A DNA stretch of 64,000 nucleotides from Paraferrimonas sedimenticola. Lineage in GTDB: Bacteria > Pseudomonadota > Gammaproteobacteria > Enterobacterales > Shewanellaceae. The notes below the pieces were generated by a model, which worked only from the letters and a program-made list of their open reading frames with translations, was not told where the DNA came from and ran no database searches. This document shows, piece after piece, positions 26,057-35,410 of this stretch. Both the position numbers and the translations under genes were made by a program. The stretch lies in assembly GCF_002282855.1 (NCBI RefSeq), contig NZ_NRIR01000004.1, forward strand, positions 186,001 through 250,000, given 5' to 3'. Positions within the stretch are counted from its first letter, which is position 1. The number at the start of each line of letters is the position of its first letter.

Positions 26057-27445
26057 ATTTTCGGTCGTATTAGCGCCCTGTACAAAAAATGGTTTGGTCA
26101 AGTCGAGCAGCTCACCACGGAAGCTGGTCTAGACCTGCAAATCGTTCCTCGCGACGGGCATGATATTTCGCGCAAACACATTAGTCCAAACGCCATTAAG
26201 GTGCTTTATCGCCTGCACAAAGCAGGTTACAAAGGCTACTTGGTGGGCGGCGGCGTGCGCGATTTACTGCTGGGATTAGAGCCCAAAGACTTCGATGTGG
26301 CTACCGACGCTACACCTGAGCAAGTGAAAAAGCTGTTCCGCAACTGCCGTTTGGTCGGACGTAGATTCCGATTGGCGCACATTTTGTTTGGTCGCGAGAT
26401 CATCGAAGTGGCAACTCTGCGCGGACACCACGAGTCTGACAACAGCAAAATTGCTAAGACCAATCAATCGGGCCGCCTGCTTAGAGACAATGTCTACGGC
26501 AATATCGACGAAGACGCCGAGCGTCGCGACTTTACCGTCAACGCTATGTACTACGACATCAGCGACTTTTCGGTACGCGCCTATGGCGGAGCATTACAAG
26601 ATTTACAAGCAGGCCGACTGCGTCTTATCGGCGACCCAGAAACCCGCTATCGCGAAGACCCTGTGCGCATGCTGCGCGCGGTGCGTTTTGCCACCAAGCT
26701 GGACATGCACATAGACAAAGACGCCGCAGCACCGATTGTGTCATTGGCACCTTTGCTAAAAGACATTCCAGCGGCGCGCATGTACGAAGAAGCGCTAAAG
26801 CTGTTCTTCAACGGCAAAGCTGAAGCCAATTATCAGTTGATGCAGCAATATCAGTTGTTTGGACCTCTGTTCCCAATGCTGGCAAGCGCTATGGACGATG
26901 CCCCAAATGGCAGCGCGGCGATGATGGCCCTTAAGGTTATGCAGGCCACCGACGCTCGCGTGGCGCAAGATAAGCCGGTTACTCCATCTTTCTTCTACGC
27001 CGCATTGCTTTGGTACCCACTAGCCGAGCGCGCAGTAGAAATTGCCAACGAAGCCGGTCTGAACAGTTACGACGCGCATTTTGCTGCGATGGGCGATGTG
27101 CTAGAGATGCAAAATCAGCGCATCAGCTTACCACGCCGACACGCCACGCCTACCAAAGACATTTGGCAGCTGCAGCTGCGCCTCGAGCGCTCAATGGGCT
27201 CCAGAGCCTTTAAGCTTATCGAGTTGCCTAAGTTCCGCGCCGGCTATGACTTGTTGCTATTGCGGGCCGACGTAGAAGGTGGCCGAGTCGCCAAACTGGC
27301 GGATTGGTGGACTCAATTTGTCGAAGGTGATGACGCCGCTCGTCGTCAGCTAGTACGTGGCCAAGGCGGTGGCAAGCGTCCTCAAAACCGTCGCCGTCGT
27401 CGTCCACGTCAACGCCCTGCCGCCAAGCCTCAAGGCGAGTCCTAG
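26057..27445 (+). CDS. pcnB: Poly(A) polymerase I with AUU start codon
   Basis: Adds poly(A) tails to RNA 3' ends and so promotes decay. I place the start at an ATT codon (26057), because GAGG lies six bases upstream and the translated start (I/M)FGRISALYKKW aligns with E. coli PcnB, MFTRVANFCRKV, which is known to start at AUU. The 462-residue length then matches E. coli (465). An in-frame ATG at 26033 has no ribosome-binding site. The nucleotidyltransferase core contains LVGGGVRDLLLG and the metal pair in KDFDVATD; an Arg-rich tail (RRRRRPRQRP) ends the protein. The stop overlaps the folK GTG start (TAGTG). Confidence 0.93.
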   Translation: MFGRISALYKKWFGQVEQLTTEAGLDLQIVPRDGHDISRKHISPNAIKVLYRLHKAGYKGYLVGGGVRDLLLGLEPKDFDVATDATPEQVKKLFRNCRLVGRRFRLAHILFGREIIEVATLRGHHESDNSKIAKTNQSGRLLRDNVYGNIDEDAERRDFTVNAMYYDISDFSVRAYGGALQDLQAGRLRLIGDPETRYREDPVRMLRAVRFATKLDMHIDKDAAAPIVSLAPLLKDIPAARMYEEALKLFFNGKAEANYQLMQQYQLFGPLFPMLASAMDDAPNGSAAMMALKVMQATDARVAQDKPVTPSFFYAALLWYPLAERAVEIANEAGLNSYDAHFAAMGDVLEMQNQRISLPRRHATPTKDIWQLQLRLERSMGSRAFKLIELPKFRAGYDLLLLRADVEGGRVAKLADWWTQFVEGDDAARRQLVRGQGGGKRPQNRRRRRPRQRPAAKPQGES

Positions 27446-27927
27446 TGACCATATGCTACATCGGCATGGGGGCTAACCTAGCCTCTCCTGCCGAACAATT
27501 ACAGCGCGCGTTTAGCGCGCTCGACAGCGCCGAACAGTGCCAATTGCTTAAGCGCTCGGGCTTGTACGCATCCAAACCCATGGGCGATGTAGCGCAACCG
27601 GACTACGTCAACGCGGTTGCCGAGATTAGCACTGAGCTAGATCCCATCGACTTGCTGGATACGCTACAGCAAATCGAACTCAGCCAAGGTCGAACTCGCG
27701 AGATTCGCTGGGGACCGAGAACTCTGGACTTAGACCTACTGCTTTATGGCGACCAAAACGTTGAGCACCCTCGGCTAGTGGTTCCTCACTACGGCTTAAC
27801 CGAGCGGCGCTTCGTGGTTGAGCCTCTGCTCGAACTCAACCCCGAACTAAAATTACCCAACGGCAGCCTATTGCGTGACTACAGCGAAAGGCTAAGCTGT
27901 CCGCCGTTGATAAGGATTAGCGACTAA
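27445..27927 (+). CDS. folK: 2-amino-4-hydroxy-6-hydroxymethyldihydropteridine pyrophosphokinase
   Basis: Transfers pyrophosphate from ATP to 6-hydroxymethyl-7,8-dihydropterin in folate synthesis. The 160-residue protein begins CYIGMGANLASPAEQL, followed by the family block QGRTREIRWGPRTLDLDLLL, in which the two aspartates bind magnesium, then HPRLVVPHYGLTERRFV. It starts at a GTG that shares one base with the pcnB stop, so the two genes are translationally coupled, as is common in gammaproteobacteria. A promoter-like sequence follows its end, before panB. Confidence 0.96.
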   Translation: MTICYIGMGANLASPAEQLQRAFSALDSAEQCQLLKRSGLYASKPMGDVAQPDYVNAVAEISTELDPIDLLDTLQQIELSQGRTREIRWGPRTLDLDLLLYGDQNVEHPRLVVPHYGLTERRFVVEPLLELNPELKLPNGSLLRDYSERLSCPPLIRISD

Positions 27928-27932
27928 TTTCA

Positions 27933-27961
27933 TTGCAGTTTTTAAGCGCTTTGCGTATAAA
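27933..27961 (+). promoter_or_regulatory. Candidate panB promoter
   Basis: TTGCAG (27933-27938), 17 bases, TATAAA (27956-27961). The -10 is good and the -35 weak. It lies just after folK and about 30 bases before panB. Confidence 0.4.
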
Positions 27962-27990
27962 AACTGGGATAGCATGACAGAGTTGTAACT

Positions 27991-28785
27991 ATGGCCAAAA
28001 TCACAACAGCAAGCCTACAAAAAATGAAACAGAGCGGCGACAAGTTCACCGCCTTAACCGCTTACGACGCCAGCTTTGCCTCGGCCTTTGACGCTCAAGG
28101 TGTCGAAGTGCTGCTGATCGGCGACTCCTTAGGAATGGTATTGCAAGGACACAATGACACCTTGCCGGTCAGCGTCCAAGACATTGCTTACCACACCCGT
28201 TGTGTTCGCGCTGGCGCTCAAAATGCGCTGGTTATCGCCGATATGCCCTTTATGAGCTATGGCCAGGTCAGCGATGCTATCAACAATGCCGCCGAGCTAA
28301 TGCGCGCGGGTGCCAACATGGTGAAACTCGAGGGCGGCGAGTGGTTACTAGATACAGTTAAAGCGCTGACCGAGCGCGGCGTTCCGGTATGCGCTCACTT
28401 GGGCTTAACCCCGCAATCGGTTCACTTGTTTGGTGGCTTCAAAATCCAAGGTCGCAACCAGCAAAAAGCCGAGCAAATGATTCAAGACGCCAAGGACTTA
28501 CAGGCAGCCGGTGCACAATTGCTGGTGATCGAGTGTATTCCAGCAGAATTGGCTAAACGTATTACTCAAGCGGTCGATATTCCTGTTATAGGGATTGGTG
28601 CAGGTAAGGACACGGACGGTCAGATTTTGGTGATGCATGACGTACTGGGTATTTCTACTGGCTATATCCCCAAGTTTTCGAAAAACTTTCTAAAGGAAAC
28701 TGGCGACATTCACAGCGCCATTCAAGCGTTCAGAAAAGCGGTTAGAGACGGAGAGTTTCCCGCGGACGAACACACCTTTAGCTAA
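27991..28785 (+). CDS. panB: 3-methyl-2-oxobutanoate hydroxymethyltransferase
   Basis: First committed step of pantothenate synthesis: adds a hydroxymethyl group from methylene-tetrahydrofolate to ketoisovalerate, giving ketopantoate. The 264 residues fit the family. Visible blocks are [27 protein letters not shown] with a metal aspartate, the second metal site in [11 protein letters not shown], the metal glutamate in MVKLEGG, and [13 protein letters not shown]. panC follows after 22 bp, so panBC form an operon. No unusual residues were noted. Confidence 0.97.
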   Translation: MAKITTASLQKMKQSGDKFTALTAYDASFASAFDAQGVEVLLIGDSLGMVLQGHNDTLPVSVQDIAYHTRCVRAGAQNALVIADMPFMSYGQVSDAINNAAELMRAGANMVKLEGGEWLLDTVKALTERGVPVCAHLGLTPQSVHLFGGFKIQGRNQQKAEQMIQDAKDLQAAGAQLLVIECIPAELAKRITQAVDIPVIGIGAGKDTDGQILVMHDVLGISTGYIPKFSKNFLKETGDIHSAIQAFRKAVRDGEFPADEHTFS

Positions 28786-28807
28786 CCTAAGCTTTTGAGT
28801 TTGTTGT

Positions 28808-29656
28808 ATGTATCAAGTTAGCCAAAACGAATTACTGCGCCAGCACATCAGCGAGTGGCGCACCCAAGGCCTGACAGTGGCGTTTGTGCCGACCATGGGC
28901 AACCTACACGAAGGGCACTTGTCCTTGGTGGACGCCGCCAAAGCCAAAGCCGACAAGGTGGTGGTTTCAATTTTCGTCAACCCAATGCAATTTGGCGCCA
29001 ACGAAGACTTGGACAGCTATCCACGCACACTGGCGGCAGACGCTCAATTTTTGCGTGAGCGCGGTGCCGACCTGCTATATCTGCCCACCGAAAGCACCAT
29101 TTATCCCAAAGGCCTAGAGGCGCAAACCACGGTAGACGTGCCAGGTATCACCGATTGCCTGTGCGGCGCTTCCCGTCCCGGCCACTTTCGCGGCGTTACC
29201 ACAGTGGTGGCCAAGCTGTTTAATTTGGTCCAGCCGGATTTCGCCTGCTTTGGCATGAAAGATTTTCAGCAGCTGCAAGTGATTCGCACCATGGTGGCCG
29301 ACTTGGCGATGCCAATAGAGATAGTCGCCGTGCCTACCGCTCGCCACGACGATGGCTTGGCCATGAGTTCGCGCAACGGTTATCTCACCGAAGAAGAACG
29401 CGCGATTGCGCCTTTGTTACAGCGTCAGCTACAGGCCCTAGCCGAGCAGTTGCGCAATGGTGCCGATATCCAGAGCGCCGTCAATGCCGCAATAAAAACG
29501 CTTAATGAACAGGGTTTTGAGGTGGATTATCTCGAAGTTCGCCGCACTCACGACCTGGCACTAGCGAGTTTCGGCGATACCGATTTGGTGATCTTTGCTG
29601 CCGCCTTTTTGGGCAAGCCTCGACTTATCGATAACCTGCCAGTGCAGCTGTCATAA
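28808..29656 (+). CDS. panC: Pantothenate synthetase
   Basis: Condenses pantoate with beta-alanine using ATP through a pantoyl-adenylate. The 282-residue protein belongs to the class I nucleotidyl-transferase fold: [14 protein letters not shown] contains the HIGH-like signature, FVNPMQFG and [15 protein letters not shown] bind substrates, and MSSRNGYL is the KMSKS-equivalent loop. It follows panB by 22 bp and is the second gene of panBC. The beta-alanine it needs is made by PanD, encoded next but apparently from its own promoter. Confidence 0.97.
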   Translation: MYQVSQNELLRQHISEWRTQGLTVAFVPTMGNLHEGHLSLVDAAKAKADKVVVSIFVNPMQFGANEDLDSYPRTLAADAQFLRERGADLLYLPTESTIYPKGLEAQTTVDVPGITDCLCGASRPGHFRGVTTVVAKLFNLVQPDFACFGMKDFQQLQVIRTMVADLAMPIEIVAVPTARHDDGLAMSSRNGYLTEEERAIAPLLQRQLQALAEQLRNGADIQSAVNAAIKTLNEQGFEVDYLEVRRTHDLALASFGDTDLVIFAAAFLGKPRLIDNLPVQLS

Positions 29657-29668
29657 GCGTTCACAGAG

Positions 29669-29698
29669 TTGTCATTTACTGGCCAACTAAGATATAGT
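29669..29698 (+). promoter_or_regulatory. Candidate panD promoter
   Basis: TTGTCA (29669-29674), 18 bases, TATAGT (29693-29698). Each box matches the sigma-70 consensus at five of six positions. It would let panD be transcribed apart from panBC. Confidence 0.5.
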
Positions 29699-29750
29699 TC
29701 ACACAACTTTTTAGTCCTAGACAGGAATTGAACTCGAGGATTTCGCCTGT

Positions 29751-30131
29751 ATGCAACGTATTATGCTCATTGGCAAGCTGCACCAGGCTCGCGTAACTCA
29801 CGCGGAGCTAGAGTACGAAGGCTCATGCGCCATCGACCAAGACATGCTGGATGCTGCCAACATTCTGGAAAACGAACAAATCCAGATTTACAACATCGAC
29901 AATGGTAAGCGTTTTACCACTTACGCCATTTCAGCTGAGCGCGGTTCTCGCATTATCTCGGTGAACGGCGCTGCTGCGCACCAAGCCTCTCCTGGCGATC
30001 GCATCATTATCTGTGCCTACGGCAACTACGATGCGGCTGAAGCCGAGAAGCACAAGCCGTCGCTGGTATACCTAAACCAGGACAACGAGATGATCCGCAC
30101 CTCCAAGGCTATCCCGGTCCAGGTTGCCTAA
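29751..30131 (+). CDS. panD: Aspartate 1-decarboxylase proenzyme
   Basis: Pyruvoyl enzyme that decarboxylates aspartate to beta-alanine for pantothenate. The self-cleavage site G24-S25 is present in YEGSCAIDQ, and K9 in LIGKLHQ and the NGAAAH segment near the active site are conserved. The length of 126 is normal. In enteric bacteria maturation needs PanM/PanZ; no such gene is visible here. A rho-independent terminator follows at 30147-30174. Confidence 0.97.
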   Translation: MQRIMLIGKLHQARVTHAELEYEGSCAIDQDMLDAANILENEQIQIYNIDNGKRFTTYAISAERGSRIISVNGAAAHQASPGDRIIICAYGNYDAAEAEKHKPSLVYLNQDNEMIRTSKAIPVQVA

Positions 30132-30146
30132 GCGGTAAACTCTTCT

Positions 30147-30174
30147 AAAAAAGCTCCCAATTGGGAGCTTTTTT
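30147..30174. terminator. Terminator after panD
   Basis: A fully symmetrical element: six As, AGCTCCCAATTGGGAGCT, six Ts. It ends the panD transcript and would also work from the other strand, although no minus-strand gene ends here. Confidence 0.9.
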
Positions 30175-30299
30175 ATTGGCCATTTTTTCTGCTGCACTCT
30201 TTTATCTTCGGCAAAGTCGTGCTTATAATTGGCTCTATAACAAATGCTTAACCTGTAGCGTGTAAGCGCTAACAGGCTGACTTAAGGGGTGGCCATAGG

Positions 30300-30818
30300 A
30301 TGGCAATGCGCACCGCGATAGCTCTCATTCTGTTTGGACTATTGTCCAATACTGTGCACGCTCAGGTGTTTAAGTGTGTCCACGAAGACAAAATCGTGTT
30401 CAGCCAAACCTCCTGCCCCAAAGAGTACCGTGAAAGCGAAGTCAGCTACTCCCACGGCTTTACCTTCGAAATCTCCAACGACCCGGTCAAAGGCGACAAG
30501 CTAATAACCCTAGTGGAACTGCTACAAAGCCAAGACCTTCCGCAAGAGCAGATGCTCGAGCAAATCGCCACCGAAATCTCGCGCATCCAGCAAGAAAACG
30601 ATTACCTAGAACTACTCAAAGAAAGCGAACTGAAAACCTTGGAGCGCCGCCGCTATTGGCAAAAGCAAGGTCAAAGCGACGCGGCTTTTGCCAAATCCCA
30701 GCTCAAAGTGCGCCAGCACTACAACAACTTAGTTTCCGACAACCTGTTGTACATAGTGCGATTGGAAACTTACCGAGACGAGCTAATTCAAACCCCAGAA
30801 GAAATAGAGAACCCCTAG
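30300..30818 (+). CDS. Secreted hypothetical protein, DUF4124-like start
   Basis: Predicted periplasmic protein of 172 residues. A signal peptide (1-21, ending VHA) is followed by QVFKCVHEDKIVFSQTSCP, which resembles the DUF4124 pattern (a short beta-hairpin with two cysteines, here C25 and C39). The rest is mainly helical with charged segments (about 80-150) and a possible short coiled coil. No catalytic motif is seen. Starts at residue 1 or 3 are both possible; AAGGGG lies upstream. The stop codon shares four bases with the opposing TrmB-like gene. The role is unknown. Confidence 0.7.
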   Translation: MAMRTAIALILFGLLSNTVHAQVFKCVHEDKIVFSQTSCPKEYRESEVSYSHGFTFEISNDPVKGDKLITLVELLQSQDLPQEQMLEQIATEISRIQQENDYLELLKESELKTLERRRYWQKQGQSDAAFAKSQLKVRQHYNNLVSDNLLYIVRLETYRDELIQTPEEIENP

Positions 30819-31474
30819 CCTAATTCAGCCACCAGTTGATACAAAGGCTGCCCAGAGGCCGCATACTTGCGCTCAAACGGGGTTAGCGCCGGCTGTTGAG
30901 CTAATGGCCCAAACTGACTGTTGTGCCCTGCAATTTCCAATGCCCGCTGAAATTCCTGCAAATACACAGGCCAGTTGCTTCTGAGCTCAAGTTTACCTCC
31001 CAACGCCACTAGGGTTGGGAAAACCGCCGCGCCATGCCAACGTCGCTGCAGGTGCTTGGATTTGGGCCAAGGGTTGGGGTAAAGTAAATAGTGATGGGTT
31101 GGCCGCCAGCCAGCGTCCAGCGCTAGCCGCCAAAAATCGTTGAGGTCCACCCGCGCCAGCAAATACTCACCGTCTTCACCCTGATAGTTATCAACGTGCT
31201 TGTTAATCCGGTGAGCGGATTTGTCTAAACCAATCACCAAGGCATCAGGGTGACGAGCCGCCAAATTAGCCGTGCTCTCACCCACACCGCAGCAGGAGTC
31301 CAAAATCAGCGGACGCGAGCTGGCCTGAACAATCTCATTCAGGCGTTCAAATTCACTGACCGTATGCTCAGCAAAAGGCTTTTGAAACGGGTGCGTCAAA
31401 TGCTTGCGCACCACGTCATCAAGGGATTCGTGTAATCCCGCTTGATTAGAGACTATGACTCTCGAATCTGACAT
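30815..31474 (-). CDS. TrmB-family SAM-dependent methyltransferase (TrmB-like paralogue)
   Basis: Related to TrmB, the tRNA guanine-N7 methyltransferase, but divergent; 219 residues. Motif I is LDSCCGVGESTANLAARHP (about 57-75), followed by LVIGLDKSAHRI. The TrmB signature appears as YPNPWPKSKHLQRRWHG where TrmB has PDPWxKxRHxKRR. The N-terminal basic region of standard TrmB is replaced by a short leader. A canonical trmB is usually elsewhere in these genomes, so this is probably a paralogue with another substrate or a divergent tRNA enzyme. It is transcribed after the ABC exporter genes (11-bp gap) and converges with the DUF4124-like gene. Confidence 0.75.
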   Translation of the reverse strand: MSDSRVIVSNQAGLHESLDDVVRKHLTHPFQKPFAEHTVSEFERLNEIVQASSRPLILDSCCGVGESTANLAARHPDALVIGLDKSAHRINKHVDNYQGEDGEYLLARVDLNDFWRLALDAGWRPTHHYLLYPNPWPKSKHLQRRWHGAAVFPTLVALGGKLELRSNWPVYLQEFQRALEIAGHNSQFGPLAQQPALTPFERKYAASGQPLYQLVAELG

Positions 31475-31485
31475 TTCTGCCTCAA

Positions 31486-32256
31486 CTAGCTACGCAGGCC
31501 TTTGCCGTGCTTAATCAGATAATGGGCGGTTCCATAAAACGCAGCGATGAAGCCTAAGATCACCGAAAAGGACACAGTTAAGGATATGTCAGCAATCCCC
31601 AAAAAGCCGTAGCGGAAGGCGTTGATCATGTACACCACAGGGTTTAGCGCCGAAACGCCTTGCCAAAAGTCCGGTAGCAAGGTGAGCGAGTAGAACACGC
31701 CACCTAGGTAAGTCAGTGGTGTCAGCACGAAGGTGGGTACGATAGAAATGTCATCGTAGGTGCGTGCGAATACCGCGTTAATCAAACCGGCCAAGGCAAA
31801 CAATACGCTTGTCATCAGCACGGTCAGCACTACCACCAGCATGTTGTGAAACTGCATTGGAATAAAGAATTGAGCCACTAGGGTCACCAAGGTGCCCACC
31901 AGCAAGCCACGGGTCACCCCGCCGCCCACATAGCCGCCAATGATTACGTAGTTTGGCACTGGCGCCACCAGTAGCTCTTCGAGGTTACGCTGGAACTTAG
32001 CGCTGAAGAAACTCGAAGCAACGTTGGAGAAGGAATTGGTGATCACCGCCATCATGATAAGACCAGGGGCAATGAATTCCATGTAGCTAACGCCAGCCAT
32101 TTCGCCAATTCGACTACCAATCAGGTTGCCGAAAATCAGGAAATACAGCGTCATGGTGATCGCTGACGGCAAAATGGTTTGCACCCAGATACGTGTAAAG
32201 CGATTCACTTCTTTGATTAAGATGCTCTTAAAGGCAATCCAGTAGATGGCGTTCAT
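31486..32256 (-). CDS. yadH: ABC-2 type transporter permease (YadH-like)
   Basis: Membrane subunit of an ABC exporter, 256 residues with six predicted helices and the ABC-2 signature region EELLVAPVPNYVIIGGYVGGG (about 92-112, between helices 2 and 3). It overlaps the ATPase gene by four bases, so the two are translationally coupled. In E. coli the homologous pair yadGH also lies close to panD, which supports the assignment. The substrate is unknown. Confidence 0.88.
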   Translation of the reverse strand: MNAIYWIAFKSILIKEVNRFTRIWVQTILPSAITMTLYFLIFGNLIGSRIGEMAGVSYMEFIAPGLIMMAVITNSFSNVASSFFSAKFQRNLEELLVAPVPNYVIIGGYVGGGVTRGLLVGTLVTLVAQFFIPMQFHNMLVVVLTVLMTSVLFALAGLINAVFARTYDDISIVPTFVLTPLTYLGGVFYSLTLLPDFWQGVSALNPVVYMINAFRYGFLGIADISLTVSFSVILGFIAAFYGTAHYLIKHGKGLRS

Positions 32257-33188
32257 GCAGCACCTCCTTTGCCGGCTTCCACCAGCCCCACAAATAACTC
32301 TTCCAAACGGTTGGCTTTGTTGCGCATCGACAGCACTTGCACGCCCTTCTCGGTCAACTCGGCAAATACCGGATTTAGACCCTGGTCTTTTTCCACATCA
32401 ATCTCAATGGAATGCTCGTCCACTCGACGCCATGGACAGCTGGTCAACTCAAACTCTGAATTGGCGCTGATATCCAAAACAAAGGTTTCTAGGTGCAGCT
32501 TGGCCAACAAGGACTTCATACTGGTGTTCTCAACCAGCGTGCCCTTGTCGATGATGCCAATGTTGCGACACAGCATCTCGGCTTCTTCGAGATAGTGGGT
32601 AGTCAGAATAATGGTGACCCCTTCGCCGTTTATCTTGCGCAAGAAGTCCCACATGCTGCGACGCAATTCGATGTCCACCCCAGCGGTTGGCTCATCGAGA
32701 ATCAGGAGTTTAGGCTGGTGCATGAGAGCACGGGCGATCATCAGTCGACGCTTCATGCCGCCGGAAAGCTCGCGGGCACGAGAGTCGCGCTTTTCCCACA
32801 GGTCCAACTGGGACAAATAGTGCTCGGCGCGCTCGTAAGCTAGTTTGCGTGGCACGCCGTAGTAACCCGCTTGGTTCACCACAATCTGCAGCACTTTCTC
32901 GAACTGGTTGAAGTTAAATTCTTGCGGTACCAAACCAATGCATTGCTTGGCCAGCTCAAGCTCGTCAGCCAAGTCATGGCCAAACACCTTAACGCTACCC
33001 TCGCCGCGGTGAACCAATGAACTGATGATGCCTATGGTGGTGGATTTACCGGCGCCGTTTGGGCCTAGTAAGGCGTAAAAGTCGCCCTGCTCCACACTGA
33101 GGTCAATGCCTTTCAGGGCTTGTACGCCGCCGGCATAGGTTTTAGTTAGCCCTTTTATTTCCAAGGCTAAAGGAGATTCTTGAGTCAT
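32253..33188 (-). CDS. yadG: ABC transporter ATP-binding protein (YadG-like)
   Basis: Cytoplasmic ATPase of the exporter, 311 residues. Walker A is LLGPNGAGKST (about 38-48), the Q-loop is in LVPQEFNFNQF, the signature is LSGGMKRRLMIARAL, Walker B is LLILDEPTAGVD, and the H-loop lies in ILTTHYLEEAEMLC. The C-terminal 80 residues form the extension usual for ABC-2 drug/polysaccharide exporters (CcmA/NatA type). It starts 14 bp after the ubiX stop region on the same strand, so it may be transcribed with mpl and ubiX. Confidence 0.92.
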   Translation of the reverse strand: MTQESPLALEIKGLTKTYAGGVQALKGIDLSVEQGDFYALLGPNGAGKSTTIGIISSLVHRGEGSVKVFGHDLADELELAKQCIGLVPQEFNFNQFEKVLQIVVNQAGYYGVPRKLAYERAEHYLSQLDLWEKRDSRARELSGGMKRRLMIARALMHQPKLLILDEPTAGVDIELRRSMWDFLRKINGEGVTIILTTHYLEEAEMLCRNIGIIDKGTLVENTSMKSLLAKLHLETFVLDISANSEFELTSCPWRRVDEHSIEIDVEKDQGLNPVFAELTEKGVQVLSMRNKANRLEELFVGLVEAGKGGAA

Positions 33189-33202
33189 TTAACTAACTTC
33201 TG

Positions 33203-33829
33203 TTATTTCGATGGCTTCTGGTAGCCCCAGGGCGCCATTAGGGTTTGTGGAACGTTTAGATGCTCTAAAATACGCGCCACCATAAAATCGATAAGGTCTT
33301 GAATACTTTGAGGTTCACTATAGAACCCAGGAGCCAACGGCATGACCACAGCGCCTTGGCGGGTCAAGCTCAGCATATGCTCCAGATGAGTGGCGTGTAA
33401 CGGGGTCTCCCGCGGTGCCAAAATCAGAGTGCCTCGCTCTTTGAGCACCACATCGGCGGCGCGCTCAATTAAATTGTTGCTCATACCAGTGGCCACAGCC
33501 GCTAAGGTGCCCGTAGAACAAGGACAAATCACCATACACTTAGGTGCCGAGGAGCCTGACGCCACCGGCGAGAACCAGTCTTCTTTGCCAAACACCTTCA
33601 GTAAGCCTTCACCACAGCCCAGTGCTTGTATCAGTTGTTCGGTGGCTTGTTCGGGTTTGGCCGAAAGCCCTAAGCCCTCTTCAGTTTTAAAAACCACTCG
33701 CGCTGCTGATGAGATCATCAAGTACACAGGATAGCCTTGCGACAGCAACTGCTGAAGTAATCGCAGACCGTAGCCGGCGCCGGATGCACCGGTAAAGGCG
33801 AGCGTAATGGCTGGCTTAGCTTGGGCCAT
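33203..33829 (-). CDS. ubiX: Flavin prenyltransferase UbiX
   Basis: Makes prenylated FMN, the cofactor of the UbiD decarboxylase in ubiquinone synthesis. The 208-residue protein starts with the flavin-binding [16 protein letters not shown], and continues with [29 protein letters not shown] and [10 protein letters not shown], which are standard UbiX blocks. The gene overlaps the end of mpl by 14 bases. No ubiD is in the window. Confidence 0.95.
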   Translation of the reverse strand: MAQAKPAITLAFTGASGAGYGLRLLQQLLSQGYPVYLMISSAARVVFKTEEGLGLSAKPEQATEQLIQALGCGEGLLKVFGKEDWFSPVASGSSAPKCMVICPCSTGTLAAVATGMSNNLIERAADVVLKERGTLILAPRETPLHATHLEHMLSLTRQGAVVMPLAPGFYSEPQSIQDLIDFMVARILEHLNVPQTLMAPWGYQKPSK

Positions 33830-35183
33830 GTTGAGTCTCCAATTGAGCTAGCAAGGATTGGTGCAGTCCGTTAAAACCACCGTTACTCATGATCACCACA
33901 CTGTCGCCCGGCTGGGCTTGTGCACATATCGCCTCGCGTAGCTGGTCAACATCCGAGCAGACTTGTACCGGAATAGGAGCGTCGGCCATGGCTTCGCTGA
34001 GGTCCCAGCTCAAACCCGGCGGCTGATACACCAAAGCGCTGTCGGCATCTTTTAACGAGGCGGCTAGCGTCTGTTGATGAACCCCGCGCTTCATAGTGGC
34101 GGATCTGGGTTCTAATACGGCGATTAGGCGCTTTGAGCCCACTTGTGCGCGCAAGCCCGCTAAAGTGGTGGTTATCGCCGTTGGGTGGTGGGCAAAATCG
34201 TCGTAAACCGCAATATTACCTGGCGTGCCGATTAGCTCTAAACGGCGTTTTGGCGGTTCGAATTGTGCCAAGGCTTCGGCAGAGGTTTGCGGCTCGACCC
34301 CCACATGACGGGCAGCCAAAATAGCCATCAAGGCATTGTTGGCGTTGTGCTCCCCAATCATAGGCCAGCTGAACTCGGCTTTGAGTGTTTCGCCAGAATA
34401 GCAGCCCAACTGGCTGGCGCTAGGGTTATGCGCTTTAACATTCCAACCTGCCGGTCCCACAGCCACTTGCTCGCTCCAGCAGCCCATCTCCAACACCTGA
34501 GTGATTGCCTCGCAATCCTGCGGATAAATAATCTGGCCTAAGGACGGCACCATGCGAATGAGGTGGTGAAACTGCTTTTGAATGGCCCCTAGGTCGTCAA
34601 AGATGTCGGCGTGGTCAAACTCTAGGTTGTTGATAACTAGAGTCTTAGGGCGGTAATGAACAAACTTAGAACGCTTGTCGAAGAAAGCCGAGTCGTACTC
34701 GTCCGCCTCTACCACGAAGAAATCTGACTCGCCAAGGCGGGCAGACACGCCAAAGTTTTGCGGTACACCGCCAATCAAATAGCCCGGCTTATAACCGGCG
34801 TATTCGAGAATCCAGGCCAGCATACTGGCAGTGGTGGTCTTGCCATGGGTGCCAGAAACCGCCAACACCCAGCGTCCTTGCAGCACATGGCGACTTAAGA
34901 ATTCTGGTCCGCTAGTGTAGGCCAAGCCTCTATCTAGCACGGCTTCAACGCAAGGGTTGCCACGGCTCATGGCGTTGCCAATCACTACCAAGTCTGGTTG
35001 GCTGTCGAGCTGGGATGGATCCCAGCCTTGAATGAGCTCAATGCCTTGCTGTTCTAGCTGGGTACTCATCGGCGGATAAACGTTGGCATCCGCGCCGGTC
35101 ACTTTGTGCCCCATGGCACGGGCCAATAGCGCCAAGCCCCCCATAAAAGTGCCGCAAATCCCCAAAATGTGTATGTGCATCAA
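33816..35183 (-). CDS. mpl: UDP-N-acetylmuramate:L-alanyl-gamma-D-glutamyl-meso-DAP ligase
   Basis: Cytoplasmic Mur-ligase family enzyme that reattaches recycled murein tripeptide to UDP-MurNAc. The 455 residues contain the N-terminal [17 protein letters not shown], the ATP-binding [15 protein letters not shown] (about 110-124), the segment [18 protein letters not shown] typical of Mpl, and [11 protein letters not shown] in the third domain. It belongs with anmK and mepM as cell-wall recycling functions of this region. It overlaps ubiX by 14 bases at its 3' end. Confidence 0.96.
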   Translation of the reverse strand: MMHIHILGICGTFMGGLALLARAMGHKVTGADANVYPPMSTQLEQQGIELIQGWDPSQLDSQPDLVVIGNAMSRGNPCVEAVLDRGLAYTSGPEFLSRHVLQGRWVLAVSGTHGKTTTASMLAWILEYAGYKPGYLIGGVPQNFGVSARLGESDFFVVEADEYDSAFFDKRSKFVHYRPKTLVINNLEFDHADIFDDLGAIQKQFHHLIRMVPSLGQIIYPQDCEAITQVLEMGCWSEQVAVGPAGWNVKAHNPSASQLGCYSGETLKAEFSWPMIGEHNANNALMAILAARHVGVEPQTSAEALAQFEPPKRRLELIGTPGNIAVYDDFAHHPTAITTTLAGLRAQVGSKRLIAVLEPRSATMKRGVHQQTLAASLKDADSALVYQPPGLSWDLSEAMADAPIPVQVCSDVDQLREAICAQAQPGDSVVIMSNGGFNGLHQSLLAQLETQHGPS

Positions 35184-35319
35184 GGACTACCTAATCTGAA
35201 CTGTTTGGATTCTCATAAGCCGCACATTGTACCCCGCTGGCGATCCCCCTGTCCAAGAGCGACCAAGCGATAGCTGCTTTTATAAATAGTGTGAGCCAAA
35301 GAGCATTCTAGCGGCAAAA

Positions 35320-35363
35320 ACGTCTAGACGTCTAAATTGACATGGTTAGCGAATTCTTATAAT
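35320..35363 (+). promoter_or_regulatory. Promoter with adjacent palindrome for NhaC-type gene
   Basis: A perfect 12-bp palindrome ACGTCTAGACGT (35320-35331) overlaps a second palindrome TAGACGTCTA (35325-35334). These lie directly upstream of a consensus TTGACA (35337-35342) and TATAAT (35358-35363), which are 15 bases apart, shorter than ideal. This looks like a promoter with an operator beside the -35 box. Confidence 0.5.
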
Positions 35364-35410
35364 CTTTCGCAGCATAGGAACCACCCTCAAATATTGTAAA
35401 GAGAAGCATT

